Shown piece after piece: positions 1 to 5,693 of a DNA stretch of 11,233 nucleotides (its first letter is position 1; every line of letters starts with the position of its first letter). This stretch comes from Methanomassiliicoccaceae archaeon (GTDB lineage Archaea > Thermoplasmatota > Thermoplasmata > Methanomassiliicoccales > Methanomethylophilaceae). Below the pieces are notes generated by a model, which did not search any database, was not told the DNA's origin, and saw only the letters and a list, made by a program, of their open reading frames with translations. Location of the stretch: assembly GCA_009780795.1 (NCBI GenBank), contig WQZJ01000031.1, forward strand, positions 1-11,233, read 5' to 3'. The position numbers were made by a program, and so were the translations under genes.

Positions 1-1655
1 ACCATGTTACCGAAAACCGTATGTTCAGAATCCGGCGATCCGACCAGTCTGCCGAACATGTACTTCCTTGGGCAGTCGATATACTCGTTCAATGACGATT
101 TGGATAATTTTCCGATATCATCGGGGATAACGTCCCCGACCATCCTTTTCAGTGGTGGCTCCGGACCGCGGACCCATGTAATTCTTATCACATCGGTATT
201 GGTGAGGTCCGCGAACCTTTCCTTTCTCTTTAAGGGGTCGTCATCATCTTCCCTGCAGGACACGTCGAAGAGTATGCACGGTCTTGCCGGCTTCCCGTTC
301 TTCATTGTGTTAACGATATACATCCGCGAGGAGCCCTGCTGCAGAAGCACCTGGAACCTCATCGCATCCTTTTCTTCCTCGGCGTCCCTGTCCGTGTATC
401 TGTGGTTGTCCGCAGGGGACGACCATGAGGAGTCCATGTTCAGGTATATCACGAACGGTCTGTCTATGAAGACGGAGTTGGTGCAGTCCGCGAGGAGCAC
501 GCCCCTCTTCTCATCGTCGGGTATCTCGGCGTTGTGCTTTATCCCGTCCATGGAGTTGATGAGATATGATAACGTTCCCGCTGTCCTTTCGTTGATCATC
601 GTATCGTTCATGTTCAATCCGTCAAGGATCATTTTTATCGTGATCCTGTGCGAATCATCAGCTATTCGCTCGCAAAGCCCGGAGAATGTGTGTTCCTTGA
701 TATTCTCCATTATAGAGGACAGTTCTTCGAACTTCCCGCCCACAGATCTGGCATGTCTGCACAGAAGATACTCGTCATGCCTCGTACCGATCGATGTGCC
801 GTAACCGGCGAAGAGCTCTCTTACGTCACCTACTGTGAGTATCTCGTAGTTCAATGCCTTTCTCACAAATTCCATCAGATCGCGGACGCTGTCCAGGTCT
901 CTAGCGGGAAGTGTGTTCTTGAATGCTATGCCCTTCCTGTATAACGCTGACCGTACCGCATCCGCTATCGCACCCTTGGTGTCCATGACAATGGCAACAT
1001 CCTCGGCGATATCGTTCGATATGAGGTCTATCGCATGCTCAGCGACCTGCCGGTCGTTGCCTACCATATGGACGGTTTCGATGTCGTACCGTCCGTCCTT
1101 GAAGATATCGATCTCCGTGTACTTGAAATCGTAAGGGATGAAATGTTTGTCCAGATCGTTGAACAGGTCGATGCCTATGACGGCGATGCTCTTTCCGGAG
1201 TATGCGACCTCCTGCTCCTCGGCGCCGAAGGCGGACATGACCATCTCATAGGTCGGCTGTTGTTCGAACTCCCTGAGAATGACCTTTGACTGTTTCCCGA
1301 AAAGGAAGTTCTCCACCTTCTCGGTGTAACGGCGTATCTTTCTTATGTTCTCGATCTCGCCGTGAACGAATTTTATGTCATATCCCGTAAGCTCCGTCAC
1401 CGTTTCCAGAAGCTTCACGTCATCCATTATGCCCCGTTTCCCGTCCCGCGAACATTTGCCGGATGCCATTAGTCTCTCAAGCACAAGGTCCTCGTGATCC
1501 TTCGCGATCATCATCGGTGTGGACGCAAGTCTGCCTATCCACGGGACATCGATGCGATTGTTCAGCGCGGCAACGAGAGAAGCATCGTTGGAAATGACGA
1601 TGTCGTAAGACCTCACCTCATCATATATCTCATCGATCGTCTTCGCCGCCTTCAC
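1..1655 (-). CDS. AddB/RecB-like PD-(D/E)XK nuclease protein, partial (C-terminus beyond window)
   Basis: One uninterrupted minus-strand frame of 551 codons runs from a GTG at 1653-1655 off the left edge, so the stop codon is not in the window. The last visible residues, SKSSLNEYIDCPRKYMFGRL followed some 11 residues later by FGNM, match the entry of the PD-(D/E)XK nuclease domain of AddB/RecB/Cas4-like proteins (S-S-L-x-x-Y-x-x-CP, then fG.. before a conserved His). The catalytic Asp and ExK should lie beyond base 1. The preceding part has segments resembling a helicase C-terminal region of the AddB kind, such as VAIVMDTKGAIADAVRSAL and ADCTNSVFIDRPFVIYLNMD. No Walker A is visible. The likely role is end-processing of DNA in recombinational repair, probably with a UvrD/AddA-type helicase that is not in view. 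The start is uncertain: the frame is open back to a stop at 1689-1691 and reads HPLIRVIKCSSVKAAK, but it has no ATG. The GTG lies about 25 bases from a TATA-like box, which fits a leaderless start. Confidence 0.75.
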   Translation of the reverse strand, partial: MKAAKTIDEIYDEVRSYDIVISNDASLVAALNNRIDVPWIGRLASTPMMIAKDHEDLVLERLMASGKCSRDGKRGIMDDVKLLETVTELTGYDIKFVHGEIENIRKIRRYTEKVENFLFGKQSKVILREFEQQPTYEMVMSAFGAEEQEVAYSGKSIAVIGIDLFNDLDKHFIPYDFKYTEIDIFKDGRYDIETVHMVGNDRQVAEHAIDLISNDIAEDVAIVMDTKGAIADAVRSALYRKGIAFKNTLPARDLDSVRDLMEFVRKALNYEILTVGDVRELFAGYGTSIGTRHDEYLLCRHARSVGGKFEELSSIMENIKEHTFSGLCERIADDSHRITIKMILDGLNMNDTMINERTAGTLSYLINSMDGIKHNAEIPDDEKRGVLLADCTNSVFIDRPFVIYLNMDSSWSSPADNHRYTDRDAEEEKDAMRFQVLLQQGSSRMYIVNTMKNGKPARPCILFDVSCREDDDDPLKRKERFADLTNTDVIRITWVRGPEPPLKRMVGDVIPDDIGKLSKSSLNEYIDCPRKYMFGRLVGSPDSEHTVFGNM

Positions 1656-1676
1656 GGAAGAACATTTGATTACACG

Positions 1677-1683
1677 TATTAAA
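1677..1683 (-). promoter_or_regulatory. Possible TATA box for the AddB-like nuclease gene
   Basis: On the minus strand this reads TTTAATA and is centred about 25 bases upstream of the GTG start at 1655. That spacing fits an archaeal leaderless transcript beginning at the GTG. It is a short AT-rich motif only, so support is weak. Confidence 0.3.
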
Positions 1684-1711
1684 GGGTGTCACGGAGGTGA
1701 CCGAAAGTGCA

Positions 1712-1896
1712 TCAGGATCGTCCCGCGAGAGGGTTGTTCCTGCCGTCCTTCAGTTTGAACCCTATGGACGTTGCCGTTGCGATATGTCTTCCGTCGCAGT
1801 ATACCTTCACGTCGTAAGTGGATACGGAGTTCGTTTCGCTGACCATCGACGAAACGGCAGTAAGTTCGTTCCCGATACTAGGGTGACGATGATGCT
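1712..1896 (-). pseudogene. 3'-end fragment of a PaaI-type thioesterase gene (duplicate of 2685-2870)
   Basis: The minus strand encodes a near-identical copy of the last third of the thioesterase at 2685-3146. It reads from SIGNELTAVSS through VKVYCDGRHIATATSIGFKL to a different tail (NNPLAGRS) and a stop at 1712-1714. Between 1731 and 1870 only 6 of 140 bases differ from 2701-2840. A 5-base deletion relative to the intact gene, near 1884-1888, puts the upstream remnant (AGCATCATC) out of frame, and homology stops near 1896. There is no start codon, hot-dog core or active-site segment, so the fragment cannot make an enzyme. It lies just upstream of the AddB-like nuclease gene and just downstream of the toxin-antitoxin promoter in plus-strand terms. 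Confidence 0.85.
1731..1882. repeat. Direct repeat copy A (thioesterase 3' end), left side of the toxin-antitoxin unit
   Basis: This matches 2701-2852 in the same orientation with a fixed offset of 970 bases. I count differences at 1732, 1760, 1763, 1766, 1823, 1859, 1874, 1877, 1879 and 1880, about 93% identity over 150 bases. Weaker similarity continues a few bases on either side, with a short gap near 1884-1888. The two copies bracket the antitoxin and PIN genes. Confidence 0.9.
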
Positions 1897-1898
1897 AA

Positions 1899-1907
1899 TT
1901 ATAAATA
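1899..1907 (+). promoter_or_regulatory. TATA box of the toxin-antitoxin operon
   Basis: TTATAAATA is a strong archaeal TATA-box match. It predicts transcription starting near 1927-1932, about 20 bases before the first ATG of the antitoxin. It lies immediately outside the duplicated thioesterase fragment, so the toxin-antitoxin unit carries its own promoter. The start region contains the palindrome TACGCGTA (1932-1939), a possible binding site for the antitoxin or the complex. Confidence 0.6.
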
Positions 1908-1951
1908 TCCTGAACAAATACAGAGAATACATACGCGTACAGTGGTGAAAC

Positions 1952-2206
1952 ATGTGCGCTCTAACAGAGGCGGATAACATGACCGATACCGTGGTGAACC
2001 GGAAAGAATTGCCGGAGATGATGTTAAGAAAGTTCCGTACGGAGAACGTACGCGTACGAGAAACGGACGGAGCGTTCTGCATCATGCCGATAAAGGAAGA
2101 GCGTGGCCAGTGGTTCGGATTAATTGGAATGTTCGCCGGGAATCCGGACCTGACCGTCGATAAGTTCTTAGAGAGCAAACGTGAAGAGAAGGAGCTGGAG
2201 CTTTGA
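1952..2206 (+). CDS. VapB-like type II antitoxin
   Basis: An 84-residue protein sits directly upstream of a PIN-domain toxin reading frame, the usual antitoxin-toxin order. Its body (ELPEMMLRKF ... VRVRETDGAFCIMPIKEE ... GMFAGNPDLTVDKFLESKR) resembles the small antitoxins that accompany PIN toxins: an N-terminal DNA-binding/dimerisation part and a charged C-terminal arm ending KREEKELEL that would wrap the toxin. I cannot assign the DNA-binding fold (AbrB-like or other). Two in-frame starts are plausible. ATG 1952 has GGTGA four bases upstream. ATG 1979 (MTDTVVNRKELPE) has GAGG at 1967-1970 and may be the start of the conserved part. The TGA stop (2204-2206) overlaps the TTG start of the toxin, implying translational coupling. 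The frame is intact, unlike its partner. Autorepression is expected from the family but not shown here. Confidence 0.7.
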   Translation: MCALTEADNMTDTVVNRKELPEMMLRKFRTENVRVRETDGAFCIMPIKEERGQWFGLIGMFAGNPDLTVDKFLESKREEKELEL

Positions 2207-2614
2207 AACATTACGTTCTGGATGCCTGCGCCTTGCTCGCAGTATTGCACGGAACGATGGACGGATAAGGTTGTCGCGGTCCTTGACAGTGCAGAGAGAG
2301 GTGAAGTGACGGTCGCAATGAACAAGCTGAACCTCATGGAAGTTTATTACGGAACGTACCGTTCATGCGGAAAGGACAATGCGGACAGGATGCTATCTAG
2401 TCTGAAAACAGCGCCGATATCCGTAAAACAGGAGATCACGGACGATATTTTTTTTGAAGCCAGTAGGCTGAAGGTCAGCTACAAAATATCACTCGCGGAT
2501 TCGATAGCCCTTGCCGAAGCATCAACCTCAGGTGGAGAATTACTTACTGCCGATCATCACGAGTTCGATATAGTTGAAAAGAATGAGAAGATAAAGTTCT
2601 GCTGGATAAGGTAA
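2203..2614 (+). pseudogene. VapC-like PIN-domain toxin, frameshifted
   Basis: PIN toxins are Mg2+-dependent RNases that cleave tRNA, rRNA or mRNA. Here the N-terminus is read from a TTG at 2203, overlapping the antitoxin stop, as (M)KHYVLDACALLAVLHGTMDG and ends at TAA 2266-2268. The remainder continues in another frame from about 2264 as DKVVAVLDSAERGEV to the stop at 2614. Joining the frames gives about 137 residues, normal for the family, with the four expected acidic sites: Asp in YVLDAC, Glu in NLMEVYYG, Asp in LADSIALAEA and Asp in LLTADHHEF. A net change of +1 or -2 bases near 2257-2266 explains the break. A start at ATG 2222 in the second frame would lack the first catalytic Asp and strand beta-1, so I do not treat it as a working gene. 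GGAG at 2191-2194 and 2197-2200 lies before the TTG. A sequencing error would also produce this picture. Confidence 0.75.
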
Positions 2615-2684
2615 CGGGCTTTTACAAGACTATTGTCCGCAAACGTTTGACCGATCCATCGTAGCCTCATTTATCGAAACGTTA

Positions 2685-3146
2685 TCAATGTCGCGCAGGA
2701 GAGTTGTTCCTGCCGTCCTTCAGTTTGAATCCGATAGACGTTGCCGTTGCGATATGTCTTCCGTCGCAGTATACCTTCACGTCGTAAGTGGACACGGAGT
2801 TCGTTTCGCTGACCATCGACGAAACGGCGGTAAGTTCGTTCCCAATGCCGGGTCTATGATAGATGATGCTCACCGAGAGTGCGGTCTGACGATACTCGCC
2901 CAGATTGGCGGCCAGCGCGAACGTGTGATCCGCCAATGCGAATACCGCAGCGCCGTGCGCGCGTTCGACGCTGTTCATCTTGTTATCGATCAATTTCATT
3001 CTCGTCCTTATCTCATCCTTGCTGACGCTCACCGTCTCTATGCCGTTCAGCCGCGCATACGGTGCGTTGTGTATCTCTTTGACGACGTCGAACAGTTCAT
3101 CACGCACCTGCGGGTCGATGATCGCGCGTATCTCATCGTCGTTCAT
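2685..3146 (-). CDS. PaaI-type hot-dog thioesterase
   Basis: This is a 153-residue single hot-dog-fold protein of the PaaI/YbgC acyl-CoA thioesterase type, expected to be cytosolic and to hydrolyse an acyl- or aryl-CoA thioester; the substrate cannot be told. The signature is SVERAHGAAVFALADHTFAL (residues 59-78), matching the HGG...(A/L)D.a...A pattern with Asp73 as the likely catalytic acid, followed by the typical strand run VSIIYHRPGIGNELTAVSS and YDVKVYCDGRHIATATSIGF. Length is normal for the family. The ATG at 3144-3146 has a TATA-like box about 25 bases upstream, so the message may be leaderless. Its 3' third is duplicated at 1712-1896 and the C-terminal tails of the two copies differ (NNSPARH here, NNPLAGRS there). 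The gene is divergent from xseA and shares its promoter region. Confidence 0.85.
   Translation of the reverse strand: MNDDEIRAIIDPQVRDELFDVVKEIHNAPYARLNGIETVSVSKDEIRTRMKLIDNKMNSVERAHGAAVFALADHTFALAANLGEYRQTALSVSIIYHRPGIGNELTAVSSMVSETNSVSTYDVKVYCDGRHIATATSIGFKLKDGRNNSPARH
2701..2852. repeat. Direct repeat copy B, inside the intact thioesterase gene
   Basis: This is the partner of the repeat at 1731-1882, in the same orientation and offset by 970 bases. Of the codons that differ between copies in the shared coding stretch 1741-1882, seven are synonymous (Gly, Ile, Ser, Val, Thr, Ile, Pro) and one changes Gly to Ser. This is the pattern of two alleles that diverged while functional. Confidence 0.9.
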
Positions 3147-3167
3147 ATGACGACGAAGGTCGGTAAG

Positions 3168-3176
3168 ATATATTTT
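3168..3176. promoter_or_regulatory. Shared AT-rich core promoter between thioesterase and xseA
   Basis: The sequence ATATATTTT is TATA-like on both strands (AAAATATAT on the minus strand). On the minus strand it is centred about 26 bases from the thioesterase ATG at 3146, suggesting a leaderless message. On the plus strand it predicts a start near 3197-3200, giving xseA a leader of about 12-15 bases. It is the only strong AT-rich element in the 65-base gap. Confidence 0.45.
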
Positions 3177-3211
3177 CTTTCTCTTTCGTTGATAGTCTCA
3201 AATAGAAAGAT

Positions 3212-4567
3212 ATGGTATCACAGACGATGTCATCCTCACCGGCGATAACCGTTTCCGAGCTGAACGAGAGGGCGAAGGCCGTTCTTGGCTCTGCCGTATC
3301 GGTCAACGACGTTTGGGTCTCCGGTGAGATATCCAATCTGACCAAGCACACCTCAGGTCACTACTATTTCACGCTCAAGGACAAGATGAGCGAGATCAGG
3401 TGCACGCTCTTCAGAGGTGCACGCAACACGCTGCAGTTCGAACCCGCTGAGAGCCTCAAAGTAACGGCGTTCGGGTCCGTTGACGTGTATGTTGCACGCG
3501 GATCGTATCAATTCAACGTCGCAACGATGAGACGTTCCGGGATAGGTGATATGTACACCGCGCTGGAGGAATTGAAGAAAAAACTCAAGGAAGAAGGACT
3601 GTTCGACGATTCTCGGAAAAGAGCATTACCTAGATATCCGAAGGTAATAGGCGTTGTAACATCTCCCACGGGCGCTGTGATCCATGACATTATAAGGGTG
3701 GCAGGTAAGAGATTCCCTGCCGACATCCTTCTTGCACCGGTGTTGGTTCAGGGCGACGGGGCCGCGGCGTCCATCGTGAGAGGCATAGAATTAATGAACA
3801 CTCAGGATGTGGACGTGATGATCGTCGGAAGGGGCGGCGGTTCCGCGGAGGACCTTTGGGCGTTCAACGAGGAGCCGGTGGCGCGAGCGATAGCGACCTC
3901 CCGCATTCCCGTGATATCGGCGGTCGGCCACGAGACAGATTTCACGATAGCCGACATGGTGGCGGATGTTCGCGCACCGACACCGTCCGCCGCTGCGGAG
4001 ACGGCGCTGCCGGACATCTACGGTGAACTGCGTATCGTCGATCATATGGCAGCGCGTGCGCACGGACACATCACCGCGTCAGTGGAGAGGATGCGCAACA
4101 GATTCAAAGTGATCGATTCCAAACTGTCTCCGAAACGCGCCGGCGAGAGAGTGAACATCGAAATAAAAGGCGTCACCGAACTTCACAGGCGCGCGTCTTC
4201 GTCGATACGATCATTGCTCAACCTGAAAAAGGGCGGTTTCATGCTTGCTGACGCAAAACTGTCGCCCAAGCGCGCAGGGGATGCCGTGGGGCAGTACATG
4301 CTCAGGACCGATGATTTCTCTGACACCGCGGACGCGTCCGTCCGGCGGATGCTCGCTGAAAAGAGGGCACGCTCAGATTCCGCGGATGCCAGGCTGAATG
4401 CCGTCAGCCCTATGAGCGTACTTGAGAGAGGATACGGTTTCATAAGGGCGCCGGACGGAAAAGCATTGATATCAGTATCCCAATTGACGTTGGGCTCGGA
4501 CATAGAGATAACGATGAGGGACGGGACCGCTAAGGCAAAGGTGAACGGGGTGATCAAAAATGAATGA
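3212..4567 (+). CDS. xseA: Exodeoxyribonuclease VII large subunit
   Basis: XseA is the catalytic subunit of exonuclease VII, which degrades single-stranded DNA from both ends to short oligonucleotides and works with XseB. The 451-residue protein has the N-terminal OB fold (residues about 11-105, with VWVSGEISNLTKHTSGHYYFTLKD). The catalytic core contains YPKVIGVVTSPTGAVIHDI (142-160), GRGGGSAEDLWAFN (206-219) and ISAVGHETDFTIADMVADVR (235-254), including the conserved His240 and Asp243. After the core, a predicted helical region repeats the motif KLSPKRAG (residues 304-311 and 349-356), with a weaker third unit ARLNAVSPMSVL near 393. The C-terminus, LERGYGFIRAPDGKALIS..., is the usual XseA end. 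Length is typical. The start ATG 3212 has only a weak upstream AGAAAG; ATG 3227 (MSSSPAIT) is an alternative. The gene overlaps xseB by 8 bases. The family is mainly bacterial and patchy in archaea, so ancient transfer is likely. Confidence 0.97.
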   Translation: MVSQTMSSSPAITVSELNERAKAVLGSAVSVNDVWVSGEISNLTKHTSGHYYFTLKDKMSEIRCTLFRGARNTLQFEPAESLKVTAFGSVDVYVARGSYQFNVATMRRSGIGDMYTALEELKKKLKEEGLFDDSRKRALPRYPKVIGVVTSPTGAVIHDIIRVAGKRFPADILLAPVLVQGDGAAASIVRGIELMNTQDVDVMIVGRGGGSAEDLWAFNEEPVARAIATSRIPVISAVGHETDFTIADMVADVRAPTPSAAAETALPDIYGELRIVDHMAARAHGHITASVERMRNRFKVIDSKLSPKRAGERVNIEIKGVTELHRRASSSIRSLLNLKKGGFMLADAKLSPKRAGDAVGQYMLRTDDFSDTADASVRRMLAEKRARSDSADARLNAVSPMSVLERGYGFIRAPDGKALISVSQLTLGSDIEITMRDGTAKAKVNGVIKNE

Positions 4568-4784
4568 AAATGTTGATGAGATGACGTTCGAGGAATCGCT
4601 TAGGAAACTCGAGGAACTGGTCGGTATGCTCGAGGAAGGCTCGCTCGATCTAGACAAGAGCCTCGAGATCTATGAGAACGCCGTGAAGCTCAGGGATCGG
4701 TGCAGGAAGATACTTGAGATCAGTGAGAGACGCGTTCAGAAGATAATGGAAACTTCGGGCGGGATACAGAAAGAGGATATCTGA
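4560..4784 (+). CDS. xseB: Exodeoxyribonuclease VII small subunit
   Basis: A 74-residue protein with the full XseB pattern: MTFEESLRKLEELVGMLEEG, then SLDLDKSLEIYENAVKLRDRC, then KILEISERRVQKI. It is a short helical hairpin. In the enzyme several XseB copies bind the long helices of XseA and are needed for activity. Length is normal for the family. The ATG at 4560 lies inside the last codons of xseA (8-base overlap), indicating translational coupling. The stop at 4782-4784 is only three bases from the end of the oppositely oriented DUF4435 gene, leaving no room for a separate terminator. Confidence 0.95.
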   Translation: MNENVDEMTFEESLRKLEELVGMLEEGSLDLDKSLEIYENAVKLRDRCRKILEISERRVQKIMETSGGIQKEDI

Positions 4785-4787
4785 TAT

Positions 4788-5693
4788 TCATCTGAGCGCA
4801 CCAGGGCCCGATATGACCTCTCGGTTCACACTCCTCTTGTGGGATACCCATACGGTCATCCCGTTACTTCGGCACCATTTCTCGATATCCTCGAAGAGAC
4901 GTGTGCTCATCATATCGAATATGTCGTACGCCAGTCTCAAGGCGCCCGCCAGTGCTCCTGATGTTATGTGTTTGCAGTTGTAGCTTCCGAATATGTCCCG
5001 CAACCCTATCGCCAGTACCGATATCAGATCGTGACCTCTGCACACATCCCAAGGGTCATGTTCATCATCCGTCTCCTTGATGAGCTTTGTCTTTATCGTC
5101 TGCATGTCAGCGCGCGGTCGCTGTGAGTTCTCGATCACGGCCCTCAGCATCAGATCGATGTCCGTTCTCATGCTCCTCCGATCGGTGAACGTCTGATGGT
5201 CAAGGTCCTTGAACGACAACCCGTACTCATTCCTCTCGGATACGTACATCAGAAGGCCGAGATGATAGCAGGCTGCGGTGAGGGAATCGCGTATCTCCCC
5301 GTATCTGCTGACGAAACGTTCGATCTTTCCATTATCTGCGTATTCCGTTAGAACGCAGTCCAGCGCACCGCTCCTAACAAGCATGGTATCAAGATCACGG
5401 TTGTCGGTCACGAACAGCGGAGGCTTCCTGCCGATGCCCCTCAGCGTGTCGGTGTCCGGATCTATTATCCCGATGACCTTTCCGTCGTTCCTGCGTTCCG
5501 TCATCTCCTTGACGGACGATATGACGTTGTCCTTGGAATGAGCAGGTATTATCTCGCATTCGCATCTGTCGATGAACTTTCCGTACAGACGTGCGTCGGT
5601 GGTCCCTTCCACAACGAGAAATGAACCGCTGAACAGCGAACGCTTCATCGATATCTCGTTGGCGATGTCCGACGGCCCCAGATACTCACGCAC
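4788..5693 (-). CDS. DUF4435 / TOPRIM-like effector, AriB-like (PARIS)
   Basis: A 301-residue protein with features of the DUF4435 family, an OLD-type TOPRIM nuclease fold. They are FLVVEGTTDARLYGKF (residues 25-40, with Glu29 as the TOPRIM acid), KVIGIIDPDTD (72-82, the DxD motif) and LFVTDNRDLDTMLV (93-106, the typical DUF4435 'tD.~DlEt' segment). The C-terminal half is helical and unassigned. In PARIS, AriB is this kind of protein. It is held inactive by the AriA ATPase and, when phage anti-restriction proteins are sensed, it cleaves host tRNA and stops growth. The GTG start (5691-5693) overlaps the end of the ATPase gene by 8 bases, so the two are translationally coupled and co-transcribed. 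Function here is inferred from family and order. Other two-gene ATPase/TOPRIM defence systems remain possible. Confidence 0.8.
   Translation of the reverse strand: MREYLGPSDIANEISMKRSLFSGSFLVVEGTTDARLYGKFIDRCECEIIPAHSKDNVISSVKEMTERRNDGKVIGIIDPDTDTLRGIGRKPPLFVTDNRDLDTMLVRSGALDCVLTEYADNGKIERFVSRYGEIRDSLTAACYHLGLLMYVSERNEYGLSFKDLDHQTFTDRRSMRTDIDLMLRAVIENSQRPRADMQTIKTKLIKETDDEHDPWDVCRGHDLISVLAIGLRDIFGSYNCKHITSGALAGALRLAYDIFDMMSTRLFEDIEKWCRSNGMTVWVSHKRSVNREVISGPGALR

Noticed and set aside
4..804. Long plus-strand open frame of 266 codons
   Set aside because: It lies antisense to the continuous AddB-like frame. Its product is Ser-rich with no recognisable domain, while the minus strand gives nuclease and helicase-like motifs.
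1688..1701. GTCAC-GGAG-GTGAC inverted repeat upstream of the nuclease gene
   Set aside because: The stem is only five bases with no T-run and no repeats elsewhere, so neither a terminator nor an operator can be supported.
1697..1948. Plus-strand open frame sharing near-identical protein sequence with one at 2688-3248
   Set aside because: The similarity is explained by the duplicated thioesterase 3' end read on the wrong strand. The minus-strand reading carries the hot-dog sequence.
1807..2337. 176-codon minus-strand open frame across the toxin-antitoxin region
   Set aside because: It is antisense to the antitoxin and PIN reading frames and mixes the duplicated fragment out of frame. It has no family resemblance.
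2446..2453. Run of eight T inside the PIN gene as the cause of the frameshift or a terminator
   Set aside because: The frame is continuous across this run from the Glu motif to the end. The break is near 2257-2266, and the run lies in coding sequence.
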